NCBI GenBank assembly: GCA_003116975.1
Contig: BGKB01000047.1
Coordinates: forward strand, 1 to 64,000
Direction: 5' to 3'
Source of the DNA: Aurantiochytrium sp. KH105
Taxonomy: Eukaryota > Sar > Bigyra > Thraustochytrida > Thraustochytriidae
DNA: 64,000 nt
The notes under the pieces are model-generated. The model was not told the DNA's origin. It saw only the letters and a program-made list of their open reading frames with translations, and ran no database searches. This document shows positions 10,530 to 22,500 of the stretch, piece by piece (position 1 is the first letter of the stretch; every line of letters starts with the position of its first letter). The position numbers and the translations under genes are program-made.

Positions 10530-13500
10530 ATGAAGGCCGGTCAGCACGTTGCGGCCGCAGCGGCGCCGCTGCTGCTGCTGCTGCTGGCGGCGCTCAGCCA
10601 GGAAACCCGGGCGCAGCTGGACGCCTGCGGAGATGGCACCTCGCAGCTCCTGGCGCAGGCCAACACGAGGTGCTCGCTCATGAACGTCCCGTCGCCACTC
10701 CTCTCCACGGACACGTGCTGCGGCACCGCGTCGTCCGGCGGCTCACAAGGGTCCACCACCCTCGTCAACGAATGCAGAGATATCTACACCAACGCCGCGT
10801 ACTGCACATCGGACTGCGAGTCCCTGGACGAGAACGACGAGCTCGTCATCTACCTCGAAATGGAAAGCACCACCGCCGACGACACCTGCTGCCGCTCCTG
10901 CAAGTGCGTCGGCGACCCTGACTGCATGGCCTTCGACGGCACTCGCGCCTCTTGGGTGCTCTGTGATGGCCGCGCCAAGGGCTGCAAGATGAAGGAAAAG
11001 ATCTGTCTCAAACAGGTTGACCATCTTGGCAACGCTTGCCAGTGGCTCAAGGGCGACGACTCGTGGGAGAGCTTTGACCTTTCCGGAAGCCCGTGCCAGC
11101 CGGACTTTGCGCTCTCCGGATACCCGACCATGACCATGTACTCTAAGGGCGACTTCCTCGTCAACCTGACGCTCGGCGAGCGAGGCATCATTCGCGAGCT
11201 CACTGTTGCCGACGGCAGCGGCGAGACCTACGCCCTCGGGGCCGCGTCTTGCTTCCAGTACGACCCGCGCACGGTGTCGGGCTTCAACCAAATCTCCAAG
11301 GCATGGACCGCATCGTCCGGATCCATCCCCCGGACGTGGACCGTCAGCACGCCCAACGATGTCGAGATTCTCTGGCGTGTTGTCGATGACGATACGGGCA
11401 TTGTCATCGAGGCCGCATGCACGCAAGCGCCAGGATCCAGCACGCAGCGCATCGATGTGCAGCGCCTCTACGCCGTCTCCAGCTCGGACCTCAGCACGGA
11501 CGAGGAGACTGGCTTTTGCGTGTCGGGCACCATCGACCGTGGCCTGGCCAGCATCAAGTACTCTGGAACGGACGACTTTGCCTTTCAGCAAAAGTGCCTC
11601 GCCAAGAGCCTTCCCGAGCTCCTCAGCACCTGCAAGGCCATCATCGGTCTCGAGTGCACGCCGTACAGTCTCAACAGCTACATTCGGTACTGGTGTGAGA
11701 ATGCCGACATTGCCAACACCGATCTCGATGGCGACGTCGATGCCTGCTACCAAAACTTGGTCACTTCGGGCTCGAGCGAGGAACGCGCGTCCAAGTGGGT
11801 CATGTATCTGTGTCAACTGAACCACGTTGACGATGTCGAGTCCTGCATGACTCTCGTCTCGCAGTTCGGCTGGACCGAGTTCCTCAGCAAGTACTCGAAC
11901 GGCATCATCAGCAGCGAAGACACTGACGGCGGCACGGACAGCTGCGCAGCGGATGCTTCATCGTACACCACGCTCACTGGTGATGATGCACTTTGCGCGC
12001 TCGGTGTCTTTGTCGAGTACGAGGTCGACGACGGCGATTGGGAGCAAGCCTTTTTCATCCCCTCGACGCTGCCGCCCTGCCAAAGCACCCTGGTCGTCAA
12101 CGGCGCCGATCACCCGGAGCTCTTCTTGTACCCGATTCGCTTTCGCCAATGCTCGCTCGACGCCAGCTGCCTGCGCGAGACGGGCTGCGCGCCATCGGCC
12201 GGTTTTTCCGTCCAGCTCGAATTCTCCACGGACGAATGCGAGGCCGAGCTTGAGAGCAACGAGTGCTTTGATGCCCAGTGCGCCATGGACAGCGACCTGC
12301 TCACCAATCCGCAGGTGGTGTGCGGCGACACCCCTTCGTCACCCGCCGAAATCGGCGCGTGCGAGTCGTGCTGCGTCACCGACAGTCTCGTTAATGGGGA
12401 TACCATTGACGAACTCAGCTGCCGCGAACTGATTACGCAGATCCCATTCTGCGACGCGACCTCCGACCAAGAACTTTGCGACACGCTGCTGGAGGAAAGC
12501 TCGAACGCAATGCTTACGATGCAGATTGCCAAGAACACGACGAACATGGACTGCTGCCGCTCCTGTGCTGCCTGGGGCGACCCTCTTATCTCCTCCTTTT
12601 CCGGCGAGAAGAGCAAGTGGATCAACTGCGACGGCCGCAACAGCAAGTGCACCATTAAGGAGAGCGTTTGCTTGAGCCAGGTCGACCACGCCGGCAACCA
12701 GTGCGTGTACTCGCAAGAGGCAGCCGATCTCTTGCTCAAGCCCTCTGACATTGGCGCCTACGGCTCTCCCTGCCAATCGAACGTCACTCTTTCCGGCGAG
12801 GCTGTGCTCACCATGTACGCTATCGACGGCCTGAGCGTGAGCATCACCAACGGCGAACGTTCTGTGATTACTCGCCTTCATCTGCAAACCGAGCTCGACA
12901 CCTTTCATCTCGACGCGAGCGAATGCTTTGCGAACAACCCGAACGATGCCTGGTCCTCGGAAGGCGGCGCGAAGCTTTCTGCGAGCACGTTGGACGTCGT
13001 CTTCGCCGACGGTGACAGCGAGAACGAAAAGACGTGGACCATTGTCGATGCCAACACGAACGTCTTTATCCGCGCGCGCTGCATCCGCAAGGTGGCCACC
13101 GACGGCTACACGGGCGGCTACCGCATGAACATTGAGACACTCATTGACACCGAACCCGAGCGCACTGGCGGCAGTGGCTTTTGTGTCTCTGGCGCCATGG
13201 ACACGGGTCTCTCGACGATTAATAGTGCGGGCGAGATTTGCCAGGAGAACATCGAAAGTCTCGTTGACTTTTGCCAGGCCGTGGGCTCGAACACGTGCCA
13301 GAGCAAAGACGTGTCCAAGGTGGTCAAGGCCTGGTGCGACACGGCAGCGAACATTTTCCCACTGGACCCAAAGTCTTCGGACGCCTGCTTTGCGTACATC
13401 AAGCCGAGCCGCAGTAACTCGAACAAGGTCCTGCACGCCTGGCAAGAACTGTACTGCGAGGCCGTCTCTTCGTACAGGTCAACTGGCCAGTCGGTTGCAG

Positions 13501-13937
13501 CCTGGGTGGAGCAATGCGTTTCTCGATTGCAAAATGACGGATTTGACGCGGTTGTCGCCGAGTATGGAAAGGGCAGCATGACTTCGTCCGCTTCGGTCTA
13601 CTGCGCGCAGTCCGCGAGTGATTACGGCATGAAGGCTGACTCCGACCCGTGCATGCCGGGTGTCACGGTGGAGTACCGCAACGATGATGGCGACTGGACC
13701 GAACTCTTTTTCATCCCCGAGGATCTTCCGCCGTGCAACGGCGAGCTGCAAATCTCAGCCACGGAGTTTCCGGAGCTCTTCGTGCACCCCTTCCGCGTCT
13801 ACCAGTGCGAGTTGGACACCTCGACTTGCCCCGTGGACATGCACGAGGACATTTACTGCGCTGCCCGCCAGGGCTTTTCTGTCTCATACGTTTACTCGTA
13901 CGAGTCCTCCATTTGCACGACTGGATCTTCGCGCTAA
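10530..13937 (+). CDS. Secreted two-module cysteine-rich protein, paralogue 1
   Basis: 1,135 residues starting at the ATG that opens a clear signal peptide (basic start, Ala/Leu core, cleavage near TRAQ, residue ~27). The mature protein is two divergent copies of one module. Landmarks in module A are CCRSCKCVGDPDCMAFDG (GDP at residue ~128), CDGR, GSPCQ, NLTLGERG with an N-glycosylation sequon, GFC and PELFLYPIRFRQC. Module B repeats them as CCRSCAAWGDPLISSFSG (GDP at ~683), CDGR, YGSPCQSNVSL, NGERSVI, SGFC and PELFVHPFRVYQC. The GDPxxxxF start recalls von Willebrand D domains, but homology is unproven. There is no membrane anchor after the last cysteines, so it is probably secreted or a wall/matrix component. 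This copy is the most divergent of the four and lies 5.6 kb from the rest. Confidence 0.85.
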   Translation: MKAGQHVAAAAAPLLLLLLAALSQETRAQLDACGDGTSQLLAQANTRCSLMNVPSPLLSTDTCCGTASSGGSQGSTTLVNECRDIYTNAAYCTSDCESLDENDELVIYLEMESTTADDTCCRSCKCVGDPDCMAFDGTRASWVLCDGRAKGCKMKEKICLKQVDHLGNACQWLKGDDSWESFDLSGSPCQPDFALSGYPTMTMYSKGDFLVNLTLGERGIIRELTVADGSGETYALGAASCFQYDPRTVSGFNQISKAWTASSGSIPRTWTVSTPNDVEILWRVVDDDTGIVIEAACTQAPGSSTQRIDVQRLYAVSSSDLSTDEETGFCVSGTIDRGLASIKYSGTDDFAFQQKCLAKSLPELLSTCKAIIGLECTPYSLNSYIRYWCENADIANTDLDGDVDACYQNLVTSGSSEERASKWVMYLCQLNHVDDVESCMTLVSQFGWTEFLSKYSNGIISSEDTDGGTDSCAADASSYTTLTGDDALCALGVFVEYEVDDGDWEQAFFIPSTLPPCQSTLVVNGADHPELFLYPIRFRQCSLDASCLRETGCAPSAGFSVQLEFSTDECEAELESNECFDAQCAMDSDLLTNPQVVCGDTPSSPAEIGACESCCVTDSLVNGDTIDELSCRELITQIPFCDATSDQELCDTLLEESSNAMLTMQIAKNTTNMDCCRSCAAWGDPLISSFSGEKSKWINCDGRNSKCTIKESVCLSQVDHAGNQCVYSQEAADLLLKPSDIGAYGSPCQSNVTLSGEAVLTMYAIDGLSVSITNGERSVITRLHLQTELDTFHLDASECFANNPNDAWSSEGGAKLSASTLDVVFADGDSENEKTWTIVDANTNVFIRARCIRKVATDGYTGGYRMNIETLIDTEPERTGGSGFCVSGAMDTGLSTINSAGEICQENIESLVDFCQAVGSNTCQSKDVSKVVKAWCDTAANIFPLDPKSSDACFAYIKPSRSNSNKVLHAWQELYCEAVSSYRSTGQSVAAWVEQCVSRLQNDGFDAVVAEYGKGSMTSSASVYCAQSASDYGMKADSDPCMPGVTVEYRNDDGDWTELFFIPEDLPPCNGELQISATEFPELFVHPFRVYQCELDTSTCPVDMHEDIYCAARQGFSVSYVYSYESSICTTGSSR

Positions 13938-13967
13938 AAGAGAAATGACAGCAACGCGACTGTCTGT

Positions 13968-13988
13968 CAGACGCAATTGCTGCGTCTG
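13968..13988. terminator. Stem-loop just after paralogue 1
   Basis: CAGACGCA and TGCGTCTG form a perfect 8 bp stem with a 5-base loop, about 30 bases after the stop codon. It could be a 3'-UTR structure. Eukaryotic polymerase II does not use hairpin terminators, so the role is uncertain. Confidence 0.3.
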
Positions 13989-16383
13989 TCTGGCTGACCC
14001 CAAACATCTAGGTATAATACAAAATCATTATTCATCATCATCTACAGCATTCTGATGGCATGGGCGATCGATTCACACTCACTCGAGCATTTGTTTTGTG
14101 CGATCAATACAATCGCAAAATAAATCGAATTTTTCAGGTCTGCAATCAATGCAATCGTCAGCGTCCGGACTTCGAGATTCGCGATCCTTGTCGTTACTCG
14201 GACTTTTCGGGTCTAAATATTCATTGCAATCGCTCGGACTTTGGCGATTTTCGACCGTCGTATTCGCCTGGTCACACTCGGACTTTTTTCAAAAAGTTAA
14301 TGCTTCTGTGATGATTCTACCATCATGCCCACACTTGAGTAATTCGAGTCTGCGATTTTTCGAGATGAAAGAAGTCCTTGGAGAGCGAGTATTCAATTTG
14401 AGCGATCTGCATTGCGAACTCAAAGACTTTGCACAATCTGAATGACCTTAAGTATGTATAATTGACGCAGAAATAAAAAAAGGTGTGCGAGCTCGTCGAG
14501 TCTGAGCGTCCGTCTGCCCTCAACGGTGTGCCAATCGTTCTGAGGCTCGATCAATACCATCCGCGGTTGTGTGCGTGCGTGCTTGCGTGCTCAGATCAAG
14601 CTGAGGCCAGCTGCCAAAGATTCAGATCAAGACTAGCGCGCAGCTTGCGCTGAGATTGTTGGATTGGAGCTGAGAATCATTGCAACTTTTGTGCTGCAGC
14701 CACGAGACTCGCGCTAAGAAGCGCTCGAGCTCACCACAAAATATCGTAAGAATAAGCAAGCGCTCTCGCGAAGCGTGTCGACAGGATTAAGATGAGAGCC
14801 GCACAAGCTGTCGATGTGCTCAACAATCTTTCAAACGTATCAGCGAAGTCGAGTCTTCGCTGTGTTGTCAGGCTGAAAAGGATGAAGAGGTCGAAGACGC
14901 CTTTTATTAATTAACTGTAAAAGCCTACAACTTTGATTATCACCGCACAATATCAGTCAAGGACCACATTCGATCGAAATGATCAATTCTCGTTATTCGT
15001 TTCTTACATGTGGCGTTCCAGACCTTTATGGTGGCAACGCTTGGGCCATTGTGTGCTTGTGCCTATTATACTACACCACCTTTCTTCAAAGTATCCTACC
15101 AAGATTCCGTCTGCCCATCTATCTATCTGCCTGGCCTGTCTGCCTGCCTGTCACTCTAGTATACCAAACATTTGACAGCTCGTATCCTCCGAAGCGAAGG
15201 TGGTATCTTCAAGCGAAACAAGGCGCAGCGAGCCACCCACCAACCATCCGCTCAACCCAGTGCAGATGGCACGGTCGAGGGAAGCTCCGGCGCCCGTCTT
15301 CGTTCGCCCGTCCGTTGCGCTGCGTTGGGTCCCCCGACCGGACGCCGACGCAACGAGCACAGATAGAAAAGTCGATCGTAGAGAAGCCTCGTCTCGATCT
15401 CACCCGCCAATCAAGTCTCTTGGCGCACACGGGAAGCCAAGTCGCCACACTGGCGGAGGGGCCAGGGGACTCGCTTTCGCGGCAGGCCACCAGCCAATCA
15501 ACTTGTCCGAAGCAAGCAAGGCAACTGCAAACGTATCCAAAAGTTCAACTGTCGCACGCGCCCTCCATGACGGCGCGAGGCCGTGAGCTTCGCGGCTTGG
15601 GCGGCTTCGTCCAAGTCCGTTTCGTCGCGCCGTGCTGTGCTTTGCGCAATAACGCCTCGGTCAGGGTCGCACTGTGGCTCGGGGCGTCATGAGCGCGCAA
15701 AAAAGTCCCCGATCGCGGCAGCGTGCACGGCGAGACCGCCATCGACCCATCCAAACGGTCGCTGTCGGTGGATCGCAGCCGCCGCCATCGTCGTCTACAT
15801 CTCCAGGTCGACGGTCGAGTCGGTGCGGGTCGCCGCGGCGTTCCGGACCGCGCCTGGCGCGGCTTGGACGCGGCTTGGACGCGGCGTGCAGCGGCGCTGA
15901 AGCTGACTGTGAGTCCTATACACGCACGCAAGAAACTGCACGCATGGAATCGAATGAATGATACGGAATGGAAAAACCCGCCACCGCTGAGGCGCTGCAG
16001 CTGGGCTCCGGCGGAGAATCTTTTTCGATCGCCCATGGGCGAGCTGCAGGAGCTCGCTCGGGAGTGGGCGGCGGCGAACTTCGGGGCGCGGAGGACAGAA
16101 ATGGAGGGGTGGACTTCTTCTCCCACCTCGATTTCTTCTGCGACTCCACTCCGCGTCTTTGTAGCTTTTCCGAGTCCATGGAATTCAGGCTCCAGTCCCC
16201 CGTCTGGATCGGAGAGCTCGGCTCGAGGAGGACGGCGAGGATGACGAGGAGCGCGGCTTCCCGACGCAGGGCGACCCGCGACCGCTGGTGGTGGCAGTGG
16301 CTGCGTCGCGAGCGGTGAGCGAACGGTGCAGGCATGGCGCGGTATGGCGCGATGTGGCCATCGTTGATCACGCCGCGTCGAAC

Positions 16384-16452
16384 GCAAGGCAAGACAAGAC
16401 AAGGCAAGACAAGTCAAGGCAAGGCAAGGCAAGGCAAGGCAAGGCAAGGCAA
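16384..16452. repeat. (GGCAA)n pentanucleotide array
   Basis: About thirteen tandem copies of GGCAA with GACAA variants at the left end; the right end is more homogeneous, as expected of a recently expanded microsatellite. Confidence 0.85.
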
Positions 16453-18616
16453 CGGCTGCGTGGCGCGGCGCGGCGCGGCGGGGCGACGCACGCGGCGGGA
16501 TCTGGATCCCGCCGCCCTCTCGCGCGCGCGCGCGAGAGAGAGAGATCGAACGCGCGATGCCATGCCCGCTTTTATTTTGTCCATCCCAGGCGCAACCGCT
16601 GGGGCATCGCATCACGCCTGAGGCGCAGCGCGGCGCGGCAGGGGGAAGGGAAGGGAAGGGGGAGACCAGGGCGAGCGGAGAGAACGCGCGGCGGCGCGGC
16701 CCCGCGGTCCGGACCAGGTCTCTCGCCGCTCGCGCCAGCTCCAGCCCCGGTAGCTGTTAGCCACGCTGAGCTGGTCCGCGCCGGCAAAGATGGCGCCCGC
16801 TCGCCTTCCCGTCTCTTTTGCCCACTCGCGCCGCTTCTCCCGTGGACGCGCGCCCCACGCGGGCGGCGAAGAAGAAAATAAAATGATCTAGCCTGGGCAT
16901 AGGGCCATGGAGAAAAAGTGGGCTCCCTCCCCTACAGTGCTTGACGCCGCGATGGAGTCAGCCCCGCTCCCACAGCTGTACACCGGGCGGCCACTGCGCC
17001 GTGCGCCCCTCCGACGCGGCCCCGCAGCCACAGTGGACGCCGCGCCGTCAAGGGCGCGCGAGCTCCCGTCCCTGCAAGAGAGTATGTGTGTGCGCAAACT
17101 TTTTTCTTTTCTTTTTTCCTCTTGCTAACATTTTTTACATTCTGCGATTACACACGCGTGCGCACACACGCACGCAAGCACGCAGGCACGCACACGCAGG
17201 TGCACGGGACCCTCCCTCTCTCGGTCCTTGCGCGGCAGCCTGGGCGGCAGCTGCAGCCATGGCAGCTGCTCTGCAGCCTGCGCGCGCCGCAGCCTGGCTG
17301 CCCGCCTGCCCTGACCGGGATGCCGGGGCTGCTTCGCTTTTTCTTCCTTGCCCCTGGCTGCGCCGCGTCCGGCCCGCTCTCCCTCGCCACTGCACGGAGG
17401 CCGGACTCTTCTTCTTCTTTCCTTTTCTCAAGTGCAGCTTGAAGCAAGGGAGCGCGAGGAAGGGCCAGAAATGGCGGGCGGCCGCGCGACCGAGCCGCCA
17501 GGAGCCACGAACGGCCCATCAACCTCGCAGCTGCAGCAGCCGTGGCGGCTCGCGAGCGAGCGGAGACCTCGCCCTCGCGCATTTCTCGCGCCGCTCCCGG
17601 CCGCGAGCTCTCCTCTCCGGCGGGCGCGTCGTGTGCGCCCACGCTCGTGGCGCACGCATCTCGTCCCGGCCGGCGGCGGCTAGCCAGCGCGGCTTGTGCG
17701 TGGCTTTCAACTTTTCCAGCCAGACCAACCGGCAGTCGGTCGCAGTTCAAAAGAAATTATTAGATAAGAGCTCGCAGGAAGGAAAAAATGATTCAAACTT
17801 CAAAAATTCAAAATTCAAAAAGCAAGATACAGAAGAGCGAGAGTCGCTGACGTTCGATTCAAACCAAGTTTCCAGACGCCGCGCGAGTCTCTGCGCAGGG
17901 CGGATGGAGGGCGGCGCGGCTCAGCGCTGCGTGCGAGGAGCGAGCGTGAGCGGCCGCTGCCCTTTCCGGAGCCGAGCCGAGCCGGGCAGCGCGCCCGGAT
18001 GGATGGATGGATGGATGATCGATCGAACGAGCTCCGCCGGCCCAGCCATCATAGCCAGTCAGCCGCGAGGACGCGGGAGGTTGGATTTGAAATCGCGACC
18101 TCGGTGGCGGCACGGGCGGGGATGGTTCGCGATACGACACGACACGGACCCGCTCTCTCCGTCATCCGTCCCATGCATGCTTGCTTGTGTGCGTGCGTGC
18201 AAGCCCAGCCTCGTCCAGGCTGGCTGGGCTGGCTGGCGCCACCGTCCGCAAGCTCGCACGCAAAACAAAACAACGCGCGGTGCAGGTAGTAGTATACAGA
18301 TAGATAGGCAGGCAGGCTTGTCGGAAATTTCGAAAATTTGACATCGGCCGGCCATGATGGATGCTTGCTTTCTCGTTCCTTCTTCTTCTTCTTTCAAGTT
18401 CTTCTTCAAGCTCTTCTTCGAGCCAGGCAGGTAGTCAGGCATGCAGGCACCCACCCACTGGCCGCCGCCGCGACCAGTAGCCAGCGTTCTCGCGCCTCGC
18501 CTCCCCCCAGCGGCGGCAGCTGCACTGCAGCGAGCGCCTCGCTTCTCGCCGCCCGTGACTCTTCCGAGTTTCGTCTCGTCGAGGCGCACGAAGAAGAAAA
18601 AGGCGACGGACGGCCG

Positions 18617-18653
18617 ACTCGCCTCGCCTCGCCTCGCCTCGCCTCGCCTCGCC
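18617..18653. repeat. (GCCTC)n pentanucleotide array
   Basis: Seven perfect tandem copies of a GCCTC pentamer in noncoding GC-rich DNA. Confidence 0.85.
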
Positions 18654-19512
18654 CCCATCCCGCGGGTGCACAGGGAGGGACTCGGCGGACACAAGTAGGT
18701 AGCGAGCGCGGTGCCCCGTCACGGCGCCCTTCCCCAGCGAGCCAGCCAGCCAGTCATGGCAGTCCTTCGGCCGGCCTGCCTCGGCCGGTGCGGCGTCGAG
18801 ACCTTTCTTTCCCGCTTTCTTTCCTTCTTTTTCCTTCTTTCTTTCCTTCTTCGAGACCATTCCATCCCATTCCTTCCCGTCCCATCCTTCCCTGCGCGCT
18901 GTCTATCGACGTCCTCGCTCGCTGGCTCCGCTTCCCTTTGTTTCCTTTCCTTTGCGCTGCTTCGTTCGTTCGCCTCGACCCGAGCCCGCGTGCCCTGCGC
19001 CGCGCGCCTCAGTGGGGACATCTGGCATGCGTCAGAGGGCACGCCGCGGTCGCGTGCCAGAGGCGGCGAAGCCAAGATGGAGATCTCTCGCCTCAACTCG
19101 ACTCGACCCCCGACCCGACACCACCCGACCCGACACGACTCGCCTCGGTTCGTTCGCTCTACGACAGATTCCTGGATGGATGGGCGCCTGACTCGACCGC
19201 CTGCCAGACTGCTGAGCAAGGCTAGGCAGACGCGCGAACCTGGAGAGCGAGAAGGAGTCCGCGAGCCTGGAAGCAAAGCCCCTTCCGTACTTGCCTCCGC
19301 CGGCCTTCCATCCTTGCTTGCATTCTTCCCGAGCCGCCTCGCGCGCGCCTGCCAAGGGAGAGTGAGTACGTGAGTAAAAAAAAAGCGAGTGAGAGCCACG
19401 CGTGGGCTGGCTGACGTGCAGAAGCGCAGCACAGAGCCAAAACCGGAAAAGAAGATCATTCGCACATTCGCTCGGTCGATCGTCCCTTCGGTCGTTCGCC
19501 CCCAGCAGGCCA

Positions 19513-22500
19513 ATGGAGCCCAAAAGCGCGCGAGCGAGACGCGCGCCGGCTACGCTTGCGGCGGCGGCGGCGGCAGGAGTCGCCGTGCTGCTGCTCGCAA
19601 ACTCTGCCCAGGCCGTCGCGCCTGCGTGCGGGGCCGGAAGCTCCTCGTACATTTACCAAGCCAACACGAGATGCATTGACAATGGTTTGAACGGCGTAGA
19701 GTCCGCCACCGTCAGCCTCGATACCTGCTGTGGTACCGCCACCGACACTGGCATCGTCGCAGACGGGGACTCCCAGACCTGCCGAGATGTCACATCCTTG
19801 TACCCATACTGCGAAACTCCCGATGACTGCGACGTCAGTGATGCCGACATTCTCACCATCAGCCTCGACATTGCCACCGCAGAAGCCAGCGACACATGCT
19901 GCCGTTCCTGCAAGTGCGTCGGTGATCCCGACTGCGTCTCCTTTGACAACACGCCCGCGTCATGGGTCCTCTGCGACGGCCGTCGCAAGAGCAATTGCAA
20001 GCAGGGCCGCTCTCCGTGCCGTCGCCAGCGCGACCACATGGGCAATCGCTGCAAGTGGATCAAGAAGGACCCCGAATATCTTGGCTGGGATGTTGATGGC
20101 AGCCCTTGCCAGGTAAACTGGGAAAAGTCCGGCCACCCCACAATGCTCATGTACCAAACGGGCCTCTTCTCCGTCAACCTCACGCTCGGCGAGCGTGGTG
20201 TCATTGACAGTGTCCTCGTCACGACCGGTGAATCCGGTACAGATTACGTTCTCGACGCTGATGCCTGCTTCGAGCATGACCCGCGTCTCAACCCCAACGA
20301 CTACGCCGCCGCCGAAGAAGCGTGGACCTCGAGCTCAGGTGACGCCATTCCCGATACCTGGAGCGTAAGCACCCCAAACAGCGTCGAAATCATGTGGAAT
20401 GTCGTCGACGATGCCACGCAGTCCATTGTCGAGATCTACTGCACGCAGCCGCCGGGCACCAACCGCACGCGCCTCGACGTCAAGCGCCTCTACAGTCTGG
20501 TCAACGAGACTGATGCTAGCGATGAGGACGGCTTTTGCATCACCAACACCATTGATCGCGGCCTCGCCACCACAAAGTACGCCAACGCCGACGACGATTA
20601 CGAGTTCCAGCAAAAGTGTCTCGTGCAGACCCTTCCGGGGCTCCTTGCCACCTGCAAGATCATCATGGGCGCCGAATGCACGCCGTACAGCCTCGATGAC
20701 TACATCACCGAGTGGTGCCAGAACGCCGACATCACCAACACTGACCTTGATGGCGACGTCGACGAGTGCATCCGCATGCTTGTGAAAAAGGGATCTGAAA
20801 CTGTCCGCGGTGAGCGCTGGACGCGTTACATTTGCCAGCTCAACCGTGTCGACGACGTCGACGAGTGCATGGCTCTCGTCTCTCAGTTCGGCTGGGCCCA
20901 GTTCCTCATGGACAACTCCGACGGTCTCGTCGACTCTGGCAACGAGCTTTCCAGCTGCGCCTCCAGCGTCACTGACTACTCTACGCTCGAGGGTGAGAAC
21001 GCAACGTGTGCCTTTGGCATCTTCGTCGAGTACCTTCCCAGCGGAGAGGCCACGGATGCTGACGCGGAGTGGGTACAGGCCTTCTTCATTCCCGCCGACC
21101 TTGTCCCGTGCAACAACGAGCTTGTCATTGACGGTACACAGTACCCTGAGCTCTTTGCCTACCCTTTTCGCTTTCGCCAATGCACTCTCGACTCGAGCTG
21201 CCTTGCCGACTCGGCTTGCGCTCCCACTCTTGGCTTCGATGCCTCCGTCACCTTTGAATCGACCTGCGAAGACCTCCTGCGCAGTGACGACGAATGCTTC
21301 AGCACGCAATGCCCCATGAACGCGGACGTCGTTTCGAGCCCACAGGCCGTGTGCGAGGATGCTCCTTCGGCCCCGCTCGAGATCGGATCCTGCGACTCGT
21401 GCTGCGTCACCGGCGCGATCCTTGAATCTGACAGCGGTGACGACGACCTCGATGCCGGTACCACAGGTGAGGTCGTTGACTCAGAGACGTGCCGTCAGCT
21501 GATCATTCAGTCACCCTACTGCGACACGACCACGCAGTCGGACATTTGCGATAGTCTCACCGCTGAAGATGGCGAAGCTGTCCTCACTCTCGAGTTCACC
21601 ATGAACACCACGGAAATGAGCTGCTGCCGTTCTTGTGCCGCCTGGGGCGATCCGCTCATCTCCAGCTTTTACGGCGAGACCAGCAAGTGGATCAACTGCG
21701 ATGGCCGCAACAGCCGCTGCAGCGTCAAAGAGGATGTCTGCGAGAGCCAACTCGACCATGCTGGCAATGCTTGCGTCTACAACGCCACGATTGCCGACCT
21801 GATCGAAATTGGTTCCGACATTGGCGCCTACGGCTCGCCTTGCCAGTCGAACGTGTCCCTCTCCGGTGAAGCCGTTCTCACCATGTACGAGACCGAAGGT
21901 TTTCGTGTTACAATTACCAACGGCGAGCGTAGTGTCATTACACATGCCACCATTGAACTAACCAATGACGTCTACGAGCTCGACCCATCGCAGTGCTTCA
22001 ACGACGATCCGTACGACGCGTGGACTCTGTCAGACGGCTCGGACCCCACTCAAGGCACTCTTGACCTGACCTTTAGCGACACCGACCGCGACAACGAAAA
22101 GCAGTGGACCATTCGTGACTCCGACACCGGCATTTTCATGAAGATTGTCTGCCTGCGCCGCGTCTCCCAGGCCGGCTACGTCGGTGGCTACCGTATGAAC
22201 ATTGAGTCCCTCATCGATACAGTCGCCAACCGCACCACGTCCAGTGGATTTTGCGAGACTGGTACCATCGACTACGGACTCGCCACCATCAACAGCAACG
22301 GTGAGATCTGCCAGGAGAACATCGAGGACCTTGTCGAATTCTGCCGCGCCGTGGCCGAGCCTTCGTGCATGAAGGAGCAGGTTGCCGACCTTGTGGAGGA
22401 TTGGTGCGACACTGCCAATGTCTATGTCAGCTACGACAACCACGCCAAAAAGTGCGTCAACGCCATCAAACCCAGCCGTTCAAACTCGAACAAGGTCCTC

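Larger units (their letters stand above)
13938..19512. other. 5.6 kb spacer between paralogues 1 and 2
   Basis: No convincing gene. 14,000-15,000 is AT-richer, with repeated CGGACTT-type words at 14166-14285, and may hold the 3' region of paralogue 1. 15.2-19.4 kb is GC-rich with CA/CG-rich stretches and several microsatellites, including a GGCAA array at 16384-16452, GATG repeats near 18000 and GCCTC repeats at 18617-18653. Open frames here overlap on all strands and have compositional-noise character. A CCACAGTGG motif sits at 17028-17036. The unusual length compared with the 1.5-1.9 kb spacers further along the array might mark a lost copy, but no cysteine-rich remnant was seen. Confidence 0.45.

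Noticed and set aside
10743-11825. Long antisense frames inside the array genes (also 12339-13445, 20335-21309, 27216-28277, 31617-32765)
   Set aside because: They mirror well-supported, motif-bearing sense genes; antisense openness follows from GC-ended codons.
14166-14290. Repeated CGGACTT words suggesting a satellite
   Set aside because: Only a few irregularly spaced copies with no shared flanks.
16941-18341. 466-codon plus-strand frame
   Set aside because: Crosses microsatellites, no recognisable domain, noise-like composition.
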